Translations under genes and position numbers: made by a program
Assembly (NCBI GenBank): GCA_035578905.1
Contig: JAQJVL010000610.1
Location: 62,001-126,000 of the forward strand
Origin: Stictocephala bisonia
Taxonomy: Eukaryota > Arthropoda > Insecta > Hemiptera > Membracidae
Direction: 5' to 3'
DNA: 64,000 bases
In this document: piece by piece, positions 24,407 through 36,089 of the stretch
Position numbering within the stretch: position 1 is the stretch's first letter
Layout: the number at the start of each line of letters is the position of its first letter
The notes under the pieces: model-generated
What the model saw: the letters and a program-made list of their open reading frames with translations, nothing else
Database searches by the model: none
Told to the model about the DNA's origin: nothing

Positions 24407-26540
24407 ATGAGGGAGACAAAGGTAGTTGGACATTTGCCATCATTACGTGGAAAATAACAATCACGACGTTTCGATTTGGTAAAACCCAAACCTTTTTCAA
24501 GTGCTAAAAACTAAATTACATCTACACAAACATGTTATAAAACTACGTTCTTAAACTAATAAACTTATCTACTTTAATAATTATCTACATTTTAACCTAG
24601 ATCCTAGAATGGAGTACAACAAAATGAACTTCTACTAAATATAAAAAATATTAACAGGGTTAAATTAATATAGCCAAATAGGCGCTGTCAAGGTCACGAT
24701 ATCAACGAAAAATGTAAAACACAATAAAATTAATATTCAAATCAGACTGAAATAAGATTACATTAACTAATCATAAATATATGGTACCTGAAAAACACAA
24801 TTAATTTAAAATAACATTCAACACGCACAAAAAATTATATATATATATATATGGCTCGGAAGGACTGAGGCTACTATTAAAATTACATTTTAACCTGAAA
24901 AGACAACAATTATTAGGAATAAAACAATACCATAATCAAATATTACAAAAATGATGAAGTCTTACGACCCGCAGTGACGATGGCGTCTAGACGTCCCAGG
25001 TACGAAGTGAGGATGATACAATCCAAATGCAGTGTCTACGAAGTTCCCTCCAAGGTGATAAAACACGGGGACTAGACAAACATACACACTACACTTCACA
25101 ACAACCATACACAGACTGACGAGGTCAGGGACGTACGCTCCGAGATCGCCAAAAATGCGGTGACTCAGGTACGGGGACGGAGACTCATGGGGTGTTTAAT
25201 TGTTATAGGTGCAGGTGGTGTAGGATTCTGGTTAGATGATGTCATGAGTGTATTGAACTTTTTATCAAGTGTGTTTTTAAGTAAAGGAACCCACATGGGT
25301 CTAACTTCTATGCTACTTTGACTGATTACTTGTTCATTATTTAGTTTCATAAAGGCACCTTCGATGAATTTACGTTTTAAAAAATGTGGTTCCCTGTGAA
25401 GTATTTTAGTGCTATCCCAGTTAAATCTGTGCTCATTGTTCCAGGCATGCTCAGCTAATTTAGAATGTGTAGTGTTTCCTTTTTTAATGTTATTTTTGTG
25501 TTCTTTTAGCCTAACTTCCAGTGGTCTCTTTGTTTCCCCTATGTATTTTTCATTGCATTCACAAGTAATGCAATAAACTACATTTTTGGAGGATTGCTCC
25601 TCATTCTTTGGTTTAGTTTTAGTTAAAGACTGTCCTTAATGTGTTTTGTGTGTTGAATGATGTTCTGATTTTGTATTTCCTAGCTATGCGTCTGATTTTT
25701 TCTGAAAGGTTAGGCGTATATGGAATGGACATGAATGCTTTCGGCTTTTCTGTGTCAGTGGGTGTTTGTTTGCGTTTTCTCATTTGTTTGCATTTGTTTA
25801 TGAGAGACTGAGGGTAGCCATTGTTTATTAGATCTTTGGAAACATTGTTTAGTTCATTGTCTAGTTTAGTTTTGTCTGAGCATATGGCTCGGGCCCTATC
25901 AAAGAGAGAGAAGGCTACTCCTTCTTTAACAGTTTGTGGGTGGTTAGAATTGAAATTGAGGTATTTGCCTGTGTGAGTTTATTTTCTGTAGACTGATGTT
26001 TTTAGGCCATGTTTTGTTTTTTCTACATTTACATCCAAAAATGATAATTTATTGTTTATTTCTTTTTCCATGGTGAAATTAATGGTGGGTGAAACCTTGT
26101 TCAAGTTATATTTTTATATTTATGATTAGTTAATGTTTATGTTTATATAGTTAATGATTAGTCCATATATTTATGATTAGTTAATGTAATCTTATTTCAG
26201 TCTGATTTGAATATTAATTTTATTGTGTTTTACATTTTTCGTTGATATCGTGACCTTGACAGCGCCTATTTGGCTATATTAATTTAACCCTGTTAATATT
26301 TTTTATATTTAGTAGAAGTTCATTTTGTTGTACTCCATTCTAGGATCTAGGTTAAAATGTAGATAATTATTAAAGTAGATAAGTTTATTAGTTTAAGAAC
26401 GTAGTTTTATAACATGTTTGTGTAGATGTAATTTAGTTTTTAGCACTTGAAAAAGGTTTGGGTTTTACCAAATCGAAACGTCGTGATTGTTATTTTTCAC
26501 GTAATGATGGCAAATGCCCAACTACCTTTGTCTCCCTCAT
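24407..26540 (-). mobile_element. Penelope-like element with 378-bp inverted terminal repeats
   Basis: The two ends, 24407-24784 and 26163-26540, are equal in length, inverted and nearly identical (outer end ATGAGGGAGACAAAGG; inner end ATATATGG). Between them, the reverse strand encodes the end of a reverse transcriptase followed by a GIY-YIG nuclease, the domain order known for Penelope-like retroelements. Inverted terminal copies (pseudo-LTRs) also occur in that group. The few differences between the arms suggest a young insertion. It lies antisense within a Pellino intron and is 5' truncated. Confidence 0.85.
25150..26060 (-). pseudogene. Penelope-like RT C-terminus plus GIY-YIG endonuclease, broken
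   Basis: Read on the reverse strand from about 26060, the frame gives an RT-thumb-like stretch with YLNFNSNHP, then a block ending NNGYPQSLI, then SEKIRRIARKY. A frameshift lies near 25625. After it the frame resumes with VVYCITCECNEKYIGETKR, the GIY-YIG nuclease core with its conserved Arg, followed by AEHAW. The reading ends at the stop near 25165. There is at least one in-frame stop (about 25978, before THTGKYLNF) in addition to the frameshift, so no protein of full length can be made. The catalytic palm of the RT is absent. The function of the intact family is target-primed retrotransposition. Confidence 0.85.
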
Positions 26541-27369
26541 CTGATACTCCATCATTAACAAATTTCAAAAACAAAGTTTAGTGTAATGTTAAAATGCTAA
26601 GCATTCATCTACTTAGTAGACTTTCATGATTAAAACTTAAAAAGAGAAGGAATCTTGATCAGTAATTACAGATTTTTTGATAAAACCCTAAGAACTAACT
26701 CTTACAGTCGGTTCCATATCTCAGATAATTTTCATTCTTAGATATTCCCTTAAGAGTCTGTAGAGGCTGTCGGCCATGTTGGTTTTATTCCCATAAGAAC
26801 AAAGTTATTTTCGAACCGGACATACGATCACATGTATCCAAATTAAATAGTTACTTTTTAAACAGATTTTTCCAAACAAATTGCATTTGATTAAGAATAA
26901 AATTGATAATTGGAATTGCTTTGCGAATTTCTAATTAGTTTTATTGAAAAAATATTTAAAGTTTTCATTCACTTAAAATAACTACAGTATTAGTCCTAAC
27001 ATTTTTAAATTACAGTACTGTATCTCTAAGAACGTAGCCTCCAAACTTTCATCTAAGTAACGTACCGGTACTGTACAATTAAACGCGGTTTTACGAGCAT
27101 TATCACAGTAACCCTCCTTGACGTAACCCTCTCGAAAATGAAGTGGTTACTGCAATTTCCACGTACTTTGGAGTAACCGGCCAAACAGCTATCCGGCCGG
27201 GGGTTCGATCCCGTAGTGACCAGTTAAGAGATTGTCTACTGTACTGATTAATTACCTAAATCACATAATACAATAATTTTTTGTCTTATATAATTCAAAA
27301 TAATTTGCAATGGATCAACTCTGGATGCAAGGTGTTGAATATTTTGATGGAATATATTTATTTTATAAT
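26541..27369. other. Pellino intron, remainder
   Basis: AT-rich. GGGGTTCGATCCC at about 27202 looks like a polymerase III B box, but no matching A box or tRNA fold was found. A TTAA target site at 27370-27373 ends the stretch. Confidence 0.4.
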
Positions 27370-27373
27370 TTAA

Positions 27374-28395
27374 CCCTTACCCAGCGGCTTGCGCCTTTAG
27401 ACGCAGCGTGTATAGGTTCTATACCGCGGCTAGCGCTTTAAAACGCAATTTGCATATTTATCCCCTAAAATTATTTGTGACCTACTTTTTGCCATTTCAA
27501 CTACTGCGTTATGTTGCGCCAACGTTATTCAATACATTGATGCGTTAAAACAAGGGTTTTGTGTGTTATTGACTCGTTGGCTTTGATGAATGCCGCCACA
27601 TACCTGGTTGGGAGGGGTCGCCTACAGTGGCTAGCGCCTGGAGGCGCGCCATTGTTTAGTCTACCGTCTGCCTCGCTCACTGCCGCCCGCGCTATTGTGT
27701 CTTCACTGTTTGACTTGTTCGTGTTTTACTTATTGTATATATTTTGTTTTCAATATTTTTTTATAGTTTATCAGTATATGCGTGTGTTCATTTCAAGTTA
27801 CCAGTTTCTAAGAAAATCCAAGAAGTGGTACAGAAAAATGTTTTTTTGGCTGCTCGAAGTATCCATTATAAACAGTTATTTGATGTATAAGGATGTTCAA
27901 CTAAAACATGGAAAGAAACCACTGAACCACGCTGAATTCCGACAATCCGTCATCAAAGATCTCGTAGCTGAAAAAGCTGCGGAACCGGCCGCGAGAAGGC
28001 GAGGACGGCAGCCGACGGGACCTCCCGAACAACGCTTGGATGAAAAGCAGCACTTTATGGACAGAAAACCAAAAGCAGTAAGATGTGTTGTCTGTGCCAA
28101 AAAAGGACAAAGGCGAGAAACAATATATTTTTGTAAAACTTGTGTGTCAAACCCAAGCCTTCACCCAGATGAGTGTTTCGAGAAGTTTCACACAAAATCA
28201 TTATTCTGGAAATAGGTATGTTGTTTATAAAACTATTATAACTTTGTAAAAAATAAAGATAAAAATGTAATATGTGGTTTTTATTTGTTGTTATTAACCC
28301 ATATAAACAAAACTAAAATTAACATTAAAAATAAAAATGTATATTTTTTTTTGTAAATGAGCAATAGCTAGTAATTTAGCTTAGCGCTTTAAGGG
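27374..28395 (+). mobile_element. Internally deleted piggyBac element, TTAA-flanked
   Basis: TTAA at 27370-27373 and 28396-28399 flank a 1022-bp element. Its ends read CCCTTACCCAGC on the left and, on the opposite strand of the right end, CCCTTAAAGCGC; only the outer six bases match exactly. The left part contains repeated GGCTWGCGC-type motifs near 27383, 27425 and 27627. The right half encodes the C-terminus of a piggyBac transposase. The catalytic core is missing, so mobility would need a transposase from elsewhere. Confidence 0.85.
27559..28215 (+). pseudogene. Fused ORF ending in piggyBac C-terminal zinc ribbon
   Basis: This 218-codon ORF has two parts. The first ~80 codons look like read-through of the 5' region, including a hydrophobic segment (about residues 50-75) encoded by AT-rich DNA. 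From about 27810 the protein resembles the end of piggyBac transposases: a KKWYRKMFFWLLE helix, INSYLMYK, a basic linker, and a cysteine-rich ribbon with CVVC, FCKTC and LHPDECFEKFHTK. The DDD catalytic core is absent, so an internal deletion joined the two parts. AATAAA follows at about 28248. The ORF is open, so a small protein with only the DNA-binding tail could be made, but nothing shows that it is. Confidence 0.7.
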
Positions 28396-28399
28396 TTAA

Positions 28400-29098
28400 C
28401 TTTCCTGTACCATTAAAAAAGCATTGTTTGGATGTATCAGTTGTATTTGTAGACCTAATGTATTATGATTACTGCTATGTTGATTACAATGGATAATTGA
28501 GTGTGGTTTGCTTGTTACATAATCTTGTAGAGCTGAATTAAATTCATTGTCTTGCCTTAGTTGTTTAAATTGTAGGGTGATAATATTTTAAGAAATATGA
28601 GGATGTATCTGTTGTTAGGGATTGTCATGTTTGTTGTATGTCTGTTAACATTCAGTTGGCACTCGTTGACTTCAAGTTATCTACTAAAATACTGGGATGA
28701 TGATGAACTGTATATAATCAGAATAACTTTTTATTTATAATGAATTTATTCAAATGCTATTTAGCGTTTTTTACATATACACTCACAATTATTTCAATAT
28801 GTTATTTATTGCAATTGTTTATTTTTAATGTTTAAAACCTAAATATGCTAAATGCATTGTGTTTTTGAAAAAGAGTTAAACAATGTCGACATTCAAAGTA
28901 GAATCTTAAAGTTAAATCAGCAGGGTGAGCGTGTTATGTAATCTATCAGATACTCAATTTTTACGTCAGTATTAGTCATTCTTAAGGATTAATTGACCTC
29001 TTACTGTATGTGCTAGTTTAAACAACTTGGGATTTTGTAAAATATAAGCTGAACTTTTTATATTCCTCACTAAACAATGATTGTTATTGCCAAGACAG
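28400..29098. other. Pellino intron, remainder
   Basis: AT-rich sequence without recognised features. It ends in GACAG, the acceptor of the next exon. Confidence 0.5.
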
Positions 29099-29293
29099 AT
29101 TGGGCGTTCGTCGGAAACTCCAATTGACTTTGTGGTGATGGATACCATCCCAGGTGATAAGGCTGGTGAAAGCAAGGTTATGGCCAGCACGATATCCCGC
29201 TTTGCCTGTCGCATACTGGCAGATCGTTCAAACCCCAGAGTTGCCCGCATCTATGCTGCTGGATTCGACTCCTCCAGGAATATATTTTTGGGG
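29099..29293 (+). CDS. Pli: Pellino, third recognised exon
   Basis: This encodes 65 codons in phase 0. It begins IGRSSETPIDFVVMDTIPG, continues through STISRFACRI, and ends AAGFDSSRNIFLG. This is the core of the FHA-like domain; the GRS...S and STISRFACRI motifs correspond to the phosphopeptide-binding loops of Pellino. The donor is GGG/GTCAGT, one of three GTCAGT donors in this gene. All conserved positions that I can compare with fly Pellino are present. Confidence 0.96.
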
Positions 29294-29564
29294 GTCAGTA
29301 TTTTATACCAGTAAGGTTTTAAAATTGCTTTCTTAACTTTCAACATAAGCCTTAAAACATATTATGGAGCCTTATTTGTAACTATGAACACAATGTGTTA
29401 TATAAGATTGACATACAATATTAGAACATTAACTATTTACAAAAAATCTTTATCTCTAAATAGAGGGACAAAACATTTAATCTCAGCAAGTGCTATCAAA
29501 AGCTTTGTAACCAGGAGAATTCTTAACAATGAAATTTGATTAGGTCTAGGTACATATCCTTTAA

Positions 29565-32500
29565 CCCATTGGCATACTGATTTATTTTATCACTGATGAT
29601 ACTTTGAGATCCTATTAAATTACAAGAATATGCAGTGTTTTAATTTTAATTTTTTTAACCTTATAATAATATATTTGGATATATCATGTATACATTTTTC
29701 TTAATCACCATAAAACAAGCTTTACAGTGATGTATTTAAAAACAAATAAAATGGTGTTTTGAAATTTTTTTATTAATACAATTATTTAAAAAGCAATTTT
29801 TATTTTTTGAAAGCATTTAATTTTTTTAAGTATATTTTCTGTTCCAATATATTTAATTTTTATATATTTTTATAGATAATTTAATTCCCTACATGGAAAC
29901 ATATTTTGTTGCTAAATATTATCTTTTTTTGCTCTGCAATCAACAAATAAAAATCAACAACGGAATGTTGGTATTTTTACTCAATAACTAACAGAATAGG
30001 CTGATACCTCTAGGAAACTTAGGCTAAGATGTTTTTAAATTAAATATAAAAATTATGTCTTTACTAGGCTATATATATATATATATATATTGGATCTTAT
30101 ATTTATAAATTAAAAAGTGCTGCTCACCTTATTTGTCCAACTGATGAATCCAAATCTGTCGCGATTCATAAAAGTTTATCAAAAACAAAAAATATAAACA
30201 AATGAAACTTCAGTAATGTATTCAAAAGTAAACCAATAAAAGTAATAAAATAGAGTATAGTTCCAAATATTTACACAGATCTATTTACAAGTTTACAGTA
30301 GCCTATTACCTAATACTTCAATTTAGTGTGATAGGCCTCAAAACAGCTTTCAAGATGCAAAGCCACACCACATTGCTTACACAACCACCTTGTTTCTGAC
30401 CTTATTTTATTCTTGTAGCATACTTTGCAGTTTTTTGATGGATGTTGCTTCTTTTCAGTTGGTGGTATTTGCATAGGAAAATGACCCCATTGTTTTGCCT
30501 GAAGTCTCAGAGGATTATCTTGAACAGGTGGCCTACCGGGGCTTGACTTTTGAGATATTTTAACATTTTCTAAAATCTGTTCCACAATATCCAAACGATA
30601 GTCTCTATAGTGAATATTTGTTTTTTTATGTATCTTTTTCCAAATACAAAAAGAGTTGAACATAGTCAAGTCTAGGAAATAAAAGAAAATCTTTTTGTAA
30701 GCTTTCATTGTACGCCTCATGATGTGGTGCGATGCAAGAAATTGGTCCTGAACATCAACACCCAACATTCCTTTGTTATATGTCACAATAGCATTGGGTT
30801 TCATTACTTGGATAGTCTCTTTATTTTTATTGGTAATTTCCTTAGAAACTACCATTTCAACTCCTTTGTGAATTGTAGATAACACATGTACAGGCTTTTT
30901 GTCCATCCACTTCATAGCTAAAATTCCATTGTGGGATCTTCCTATTGCTTCACTTTTGGCTAGTTTTATATCAATAAATTCATCCGGCATGTTTGTACGG
31001 TAGCTGTCAACAGTTCCAATGGCATGGGTTTTATTTTCCAATAAGATCTGTAAAAGTTAGGGTGAAGTATACCAATTATCAATATAAAGGTGATGGCCAA
31101 GGTTGAGAAGAGGTTCTACAAGTTCTAAGACTACAGCTTCACTACAAAGCAAGCCAGGTGTTTTATCTTCACCTGTGTAAATTTTAAATTCTCCATAATA
31201 GCCACTTGAGGATTCACAAAGTTTATAAATTTTGATTCCGAAACGTGCTCTTTTCTTTGGGTTGTATTGGATATATGACAGGCGAGCTCTCAACTTCACC
31301 AAACTTTCATCAATAGCCACATCTCTTTCCATTTTGTAAAAATCCAAAAATTTGTTATTCTAAGTAATTTAGAATAGGCCTAATTTTTTTAGTTTGTCTT
31401 TGGCATCAACAAAATTTGGATCTGATAAATGTAAAAACCGTGATATTCTCTTGAACCTCTTGAGAGACATAACCTGGGCAAAGATTTTTGTCTCTACAAT
31501 TTTGCGAGTCGACCAATACATTTGGATTGAGGGCTTCCTTATCTGGCCCATAAGTACATACAAAGCAAAATATGCCTTCAGTTCATCAACAATGACAGGA
31601 ACCCAATTTTCATCATCTTTGTAGTTCTTACGCCTCGGATTGTTCATCTGATTCTCAGCGTATTCATTTGTTTCTATAGCAATCATTGACCAGAACTCTT
31701 CACCCAAAAACTGTGATAATACCTCATAAGGTGTAGGATTATTGCCAAGTTTCCTGCTATAAATAGGGTTGATACCAGATATATCTACAAATGGAACATT
31801 CACATGTTCATTATCCTCATATTTCCACTCCCAATCAGATTTTTTTTTCTACGTTTTTTTCGACTATTTTGTTCACTAGGCCTAGTAAAGTTACTAGTTA
31901 CTTTGGGCCTGCCTATTTTTTGTTTGTTACCTGAGCCTAGGTTTTGTTTACTTGTGCCAGGTTGAGCTATGTAATGTAGGCCTAGCCCTATCTTTTCAGG
32001 ATTGTTATTGACAACATTTTGCCTACCAACATCTCCTTGACCCATTTCCACAATATTCATTTCAATATCATCATTTATGCTTGTTTCAGCATAATTTATT
32101 TGATCTAGGCCTAATACTACATTATTAAAGTTGTCAATGTCAACATTACTTAGGTTAGGATCTACATCTAGGTCTACCTCATAAAGTTCATTTCTAATAT
32201 CTGCTAATTCAGCACCTTCAATCCAACTGACACTTGAAACTAAACTGACAATGTCATCATCAATATCTTCATCACTTTCTTGTAAAGCTCTGTCTATTTC
32301 ACTCAAATAATTCAGAACAATTCCTTTCTCGTTTAGGCATTGTAAATACAAACAAAACATAAAAATGACATAGGTCTAACCTAAACACTAACAATTGAAA
32401 ACAAATAAAATCAGCTGTTTACCAAACTTTCCAGAAAAGAATGACAAGACTACAAAGACATATAAGTATAAATTCGCTTCGTAATAAAATAAAAACTCAA

Positions 32501-32842
32501 CGCATTTACAATTTACAGGTACTAAAACGTTACTAGACAGTTCTCATCAGAATGGCGGTTCGCCAGCTGTCGCCGTCTGCTAGCGCAGCTGCGCGGCAGA
32601 CAACACAAAAATGATCTTGAAAATATACGACTCAAATAAAAAATAAAATGAAATAAATAATTTTTGTAATATATTTCGTCATATTAGTTTTATTTTAAGC
32701 ACTAATCACTTCAATTAATTATAAAATATTCTCAAAAAAAAATTTCAAATTACAATGTTCTGATCACGGAACCACTCCGTGATGGTATGAATGTGTCACC
32801 TTACGTCATCACGGAAGGCTTCCGTGATGGTACGCCAATGAG
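29565..32842 (-). mobile_element. Near full-length piggyBac transposon, TTAA-flanked
   Basis: The element is 3278 bp, flanked by TTAA at 29561-29564 and 32843-32846. Its ends match for about 13 bp with two differences: CCCATTGGCATAC on the left and CTCATTGGCGTAC on the right, read inward. The right subterminal region holds two palindromes of the type ATCACGGA-spacer-TCCGTGAT (32763-32783 and 32808-32828), possible transposase-binding hairpins. The reverse strand encodes a decayed transposase. The insertion is antisense in a Pellino intron. Confidence 0.93.
30310..32360 (-). pseudogene. piggyBac transposase, decayed
   Basis: Four consecutive reverse-strand segments (32360-31800, 31803-31369, 31347-31057, 31041-30310) together cover a whole transposase of the expected ~600-residue size. 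The acidic N-terminus comes first. The DDE_Tnp_1_7 region follows, with FWSMIAIETNEYA, YWSTRK and FLHLSD. The aspartates expected of the catalytic triad appear in IDESLVKLRARLSY, YIDNWYTSP and GMLGVDVQDQ. A C-terminal zinc ribbon (CKVC, LCKQCG, LHLESCFEAYHTK) closes the protein. It is broken by a frameshift at an A-run (about 31842-31850), two nearby in-frame stops at about 31345-31371, and one just after NWYTSP (about 31057). It is therefore inactive as it stands. Confidence 0.92.
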
Positions 32843-33149
32843 TTAAAGAATATGAGTTTTATCAGGAAAATAGGAATTTGTGTTTTCAGTTTACTATTTT
32901 TAAATGTTTAGTGCTCTACTTTTAAAACATGTCACTCAATCAAACTTACATTAGAGATAAAGAGTGAACTTATTAAACATTTTCTTGATGACATTTTTTA
33001 TTAGTTAAATCAATGTTACTCAAACAATAAAAAATTACAATCTAACTGTATTCTTAATATTTTATGGTTGAAATTTGGTAATTGAATATTGAAAACAACA
33101 TTGATTCTCATCTGCTTACCTATGGTAAATAAGCCATTCTGTTGTTTAG

Positions 33150-33338
33150 GAGAAGGCCACTAAGTGGGAAGAAGGCCGGGAGATAGACGGACTAACAACA
33201 AATGGAGTACTCATCATGCATCCGCAGGGAACGTTCTGTGGTGGAGATTCTGAGCCTGGCATGTGGCGAGAGGTCTCAGTAGGTGGAGGTGTCTTCACAT
33301 TACGGGAATCTCGTTCTGCTCAAGTTAAGGGCATTGCG
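33150..33338 (+). CDS. Pli: Pellino, fourth recognised exon
   Basis: This encodes 63 codons in phase 0. EKATKWEEG leads into IDGLTTNGVLIMHPQGTF, then MWREVSVGGGVFTLRESRS and SAQVKGIA. This is the second half of the FHA-like region; the DGLTTNGVLIMHP and SLRE-type strands are hallmarks of the family. The acceptor is TTTAG and the donor GCG/GTCAGT. Confidence 0.96.
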
Positions 33339-33591
33339 GTCAGTAACAAACCCTCAGTAGTTTATGGTCTATCCTGTTGAATATTCTTTGTTAGTGGAAC
33401 TAAATAAAGTGAGTGGAATTAAGGTTGTATAAAGTATTTGTTTTAGTTTTATAAGGTTTAAATAGTTTTTGCTAATTTTAGGGGGAACTCATAGTGAGAA
33501 TATAAATAATGTTAGTCACAATAACAGAGCATTCACATTAATCTTATACCTAATCTTAGAACTTAGGCTTAAGTAGTTGGTGTCTTAACTA

Positions 33592-33793
33592 GAATCTATA
33601 TTTTCCGGTGACAGTCGCATCAAGGTGCTATCTACATTATTTACAAGATAACCAGACTTTGTCCATGCCATGATGTGGCATCCCAACAATAAACGAAACC
33701 ACTGAGGATGCACATCACAGCATGAACGTCCGGTTATCTTGTAAATAATATAGATAGAACCTTGACGTGGTTGTCATCGGAAAATGTAGATTC
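33592..33793. mobile_element. TA-flanked MITE with ~62-bp inverted arms
   Basis: GAATCTATATTTTCCGGTGA on the left pairs with the inverted right end TCATCGGAAAATGTAGATTC. The match continues through CAAGGT, CTATCTA and ATTATTTACAAGATAACC to the inner edge of each arm. TA lies at 33590-33591 and 33794-33795. The 200-bp size and TA target fit a Tc1/mariner-type non-autonomous element. Confidence 0.85.
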
Positions 33794-34000
33794 TACTCCT
33801 ATACCTACTTTTTTCAGTGTAAATAATCCTTTTTGATAAGAAATAAAATTTATTCTTATATCTATTTACTGAATACAACTTCTGATTGGCTGAGAGTGAT
33901 CAAAACAGTTGGTAATGTTATAAAAATATTTGTATTATGTTCATAATTGTCTCATTGCAGTTTTTGTTTTGCTAAAATTGCTTATAACGTAATTTGGGCA

Positions 34001-34215
34001 AGCCAGTGGCTCAGTGGTCTAAGGCATCAGGACTTTGAGCTTGGGTTACAGATCCAGCTTGGACTGAAAGTATTTATCAGTAAAGTCTATGTTATGCTGG
34101 TTCGACCCCTCACTTTGTCTGAAAAAGTTCCCCGCACATGTCAATTCTCTATGGGGAATGGGCTGAGTAAGGCTAAAATTAACCCTTCATTACAGATTAG
34201 GTTGAACACTAAACA
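34001..34215 (+). mobile_element. tRNA-derived SINE
   Basis: The head AGCCAGTGGCTCAGTGG contains an A-box-like element, and GGTTCGACCCC at 34099-34109 is a good B box. The spacing of about 90 bp is longer than in a tRNA gene, so this is a SINE. It lies about 560 bp downstream of Pellino exon 33150-33338. Confidence 0.65.
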
Positions 34216-34619
34216 GAGAGATAGGATAAAGAAACCTTAATCACATATCAAAACTTGAGTTATCATTTTATTAAAGTGAAAGTAAGGGAAATTGGCTTTT
34301 TATGTTTGGTAAGGTATAGATAAATTTATGTAATGGTGTCAATAAAGTATAAAGTTCAGTTCACATTATGAACCATAGAATTGTAAAATCTAGTCACAGG
34401 ATTGTTCCATTTTTAGTTTGGTAGCCAAGGGTGTACCTTGTTATTTTAGAGTTGTGGAACTGACTTGTAAAAGTTTCTGAGACTAGACACAATTATCAGT
34501 ATTTTAAATTTTGCAATTATGTGATTGAAGATAAACTCTAATACATTTTAGTTTATAAAACATTGCATTACATTATAGGTATTTACCTGATTTTCATGTT
34601 CAATAAAAGTAAATTTCAG

Positions 34620-35374
34620 ATTATGGACCAACACTCAACTGTAGACGAAAATCAACACTGCCCAACCAATGGTTTTAAAAGTATTACCAATAATAAAAAA
34701 AAAACATTAATTACAATAGGAGAGTATCAAAATACAATACGTCTTCAAAGGGAAAACTAAATTGAACAATCGCTTCAGTTGTGGATCGGAAGTCAAGTCG
34801 GAGATTGACTATAGCTAGTGACAGTCAAGGAAGAGGTCTCTCTACTTACCTTGAACAAATAAAAAGTGGTGGGTTCAAGATTTTTAACTATTGCCAACAA
34901 AGTGCTCCAATCTTTCCTTTAATAGAATACTTAAAGAAATCGCCAGATGTTGTGAGGTACTCAAAGTCGGACTGCACTGTGCTCATAGGAGGTACAAATA
35001 ATGTATCGCATAATTCACAGGTTGAGAACCAAGCATTGATAATTGAATATAGGAATTGTCTAGAAAATCAACTTGATTTCTTTAAAAACACTAATTTTAT
35101 TCTCTCCACTATTCTTTACAGATATGACCTAGCTGCCGATATCCCAGAAAATAAATTGATCTAAGACATGAACATTATGATAAGACAGCTATATTATGGA
35201 TACTCACTCCCGTGTAAGGCTTCTATACCTGTATCTTCTGTATCTTCAGAGTTTGTGTCATACCAAGCATGGGCTGCACCTAAACAGGAGGGGCAAAAGA
35301 TCTCCAATGAAATAAAATATTTCATCGATAAGTTCATCGCAGATACTCCTCCTGCCCAATCTATTATGAAATGA
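34620..35374 (+). pseudogene. LINE ORF1 with SGNH-esterase-like domain
   Basis: The reading frames cover 34563-34760, 34781-35164 and 35168-35374, separated by stops or frame changes. The middle segment begins RRLTIASDSQGRGLSTYL, where ASDSQGR is the block I (GDS-like) serine motif, and later has VLIGGTNN, the block III-like motif. Such esterase domains are known in ORF1 of CR1-clade LINEs. The last segment, ending QEGQKISNEIKYFID, corresponds to the end of the domain. The expected His of the HGLHLN-like motif appears changed (YQAWAAPKQ), so the domain is probably catalytically dead as well as interrupted. Confidence 0.7.
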
Positions 35375-36089
35375 AAAACGTCTTTATTTAATCAGGTGAA
35401 GTAGGGACTAAAAAGTCCCTTCTACCACTTAACCTGATTTGGTTATGAAGTGTTTATCAAGCCGTTTTGTAAGGGCAGTGGCAGTAACAAATATTACACC
35501 GTCAAACAGTCTGAGTGGTTGCTTACCACAGGTATCTACTGGATTACAGATGAGTGAAGAAATTAAAATATATCAATACAATCCTCATATAGCTTTCTCA
35601 CGTTGCATTTCTGGAGATTTTAAGAGCAAAAGACATATGAGTAGAGGTGTAGCTACTTTTTCTTATGTGTTTGGACGGCTTAAAATCTCAGACTTTTAAA
35701 TAAATACCTCACCATTCAATATGGCAATAACCGCGCAACAGTGTACGGGCTTAACACAAAAAAATTGTTTTCTAGTTAACTCATGCTGCCAGATTTCGAC
35801 CAAGCTTTCCATTGACTGACTAAACGATTCCTTAACAGTAAATTGAAGCAATTGATTTGCTTGCCAATGGGATGTGTGAGAGATCAAATTTCACCTAACA
35901 AATTTGCAAAGAATATTGTTACATTTTATCGCAAGACAAGGTAATCGTTAGTCATGAGAGAGCTTCCAGAACATTGAGAAATGGATGAAAATATTACAAG
36001 TTTGTGAACGTATAAAGGTGCTGTATTGCGGAGGAGATGAAGATATTGCCCTCTCTAACTCCAGTTCTCAAATTACCGAGTTTGTTAAC
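35375..36089. other. LINE interior without clear coding
   Basis: Weak ORFs on both strands, none with a domain. The stretch probably belongs to decayed ORF1 or to the spacer of the LINE. Confidence 0.35.

Noticed and set aside
27190..27235. Possible tRNA gene from GGGGTTCGATCCC
   Set aside because: Only a B-box-like segment is present. No A box at the correct distance and no cloverleaf could be found.
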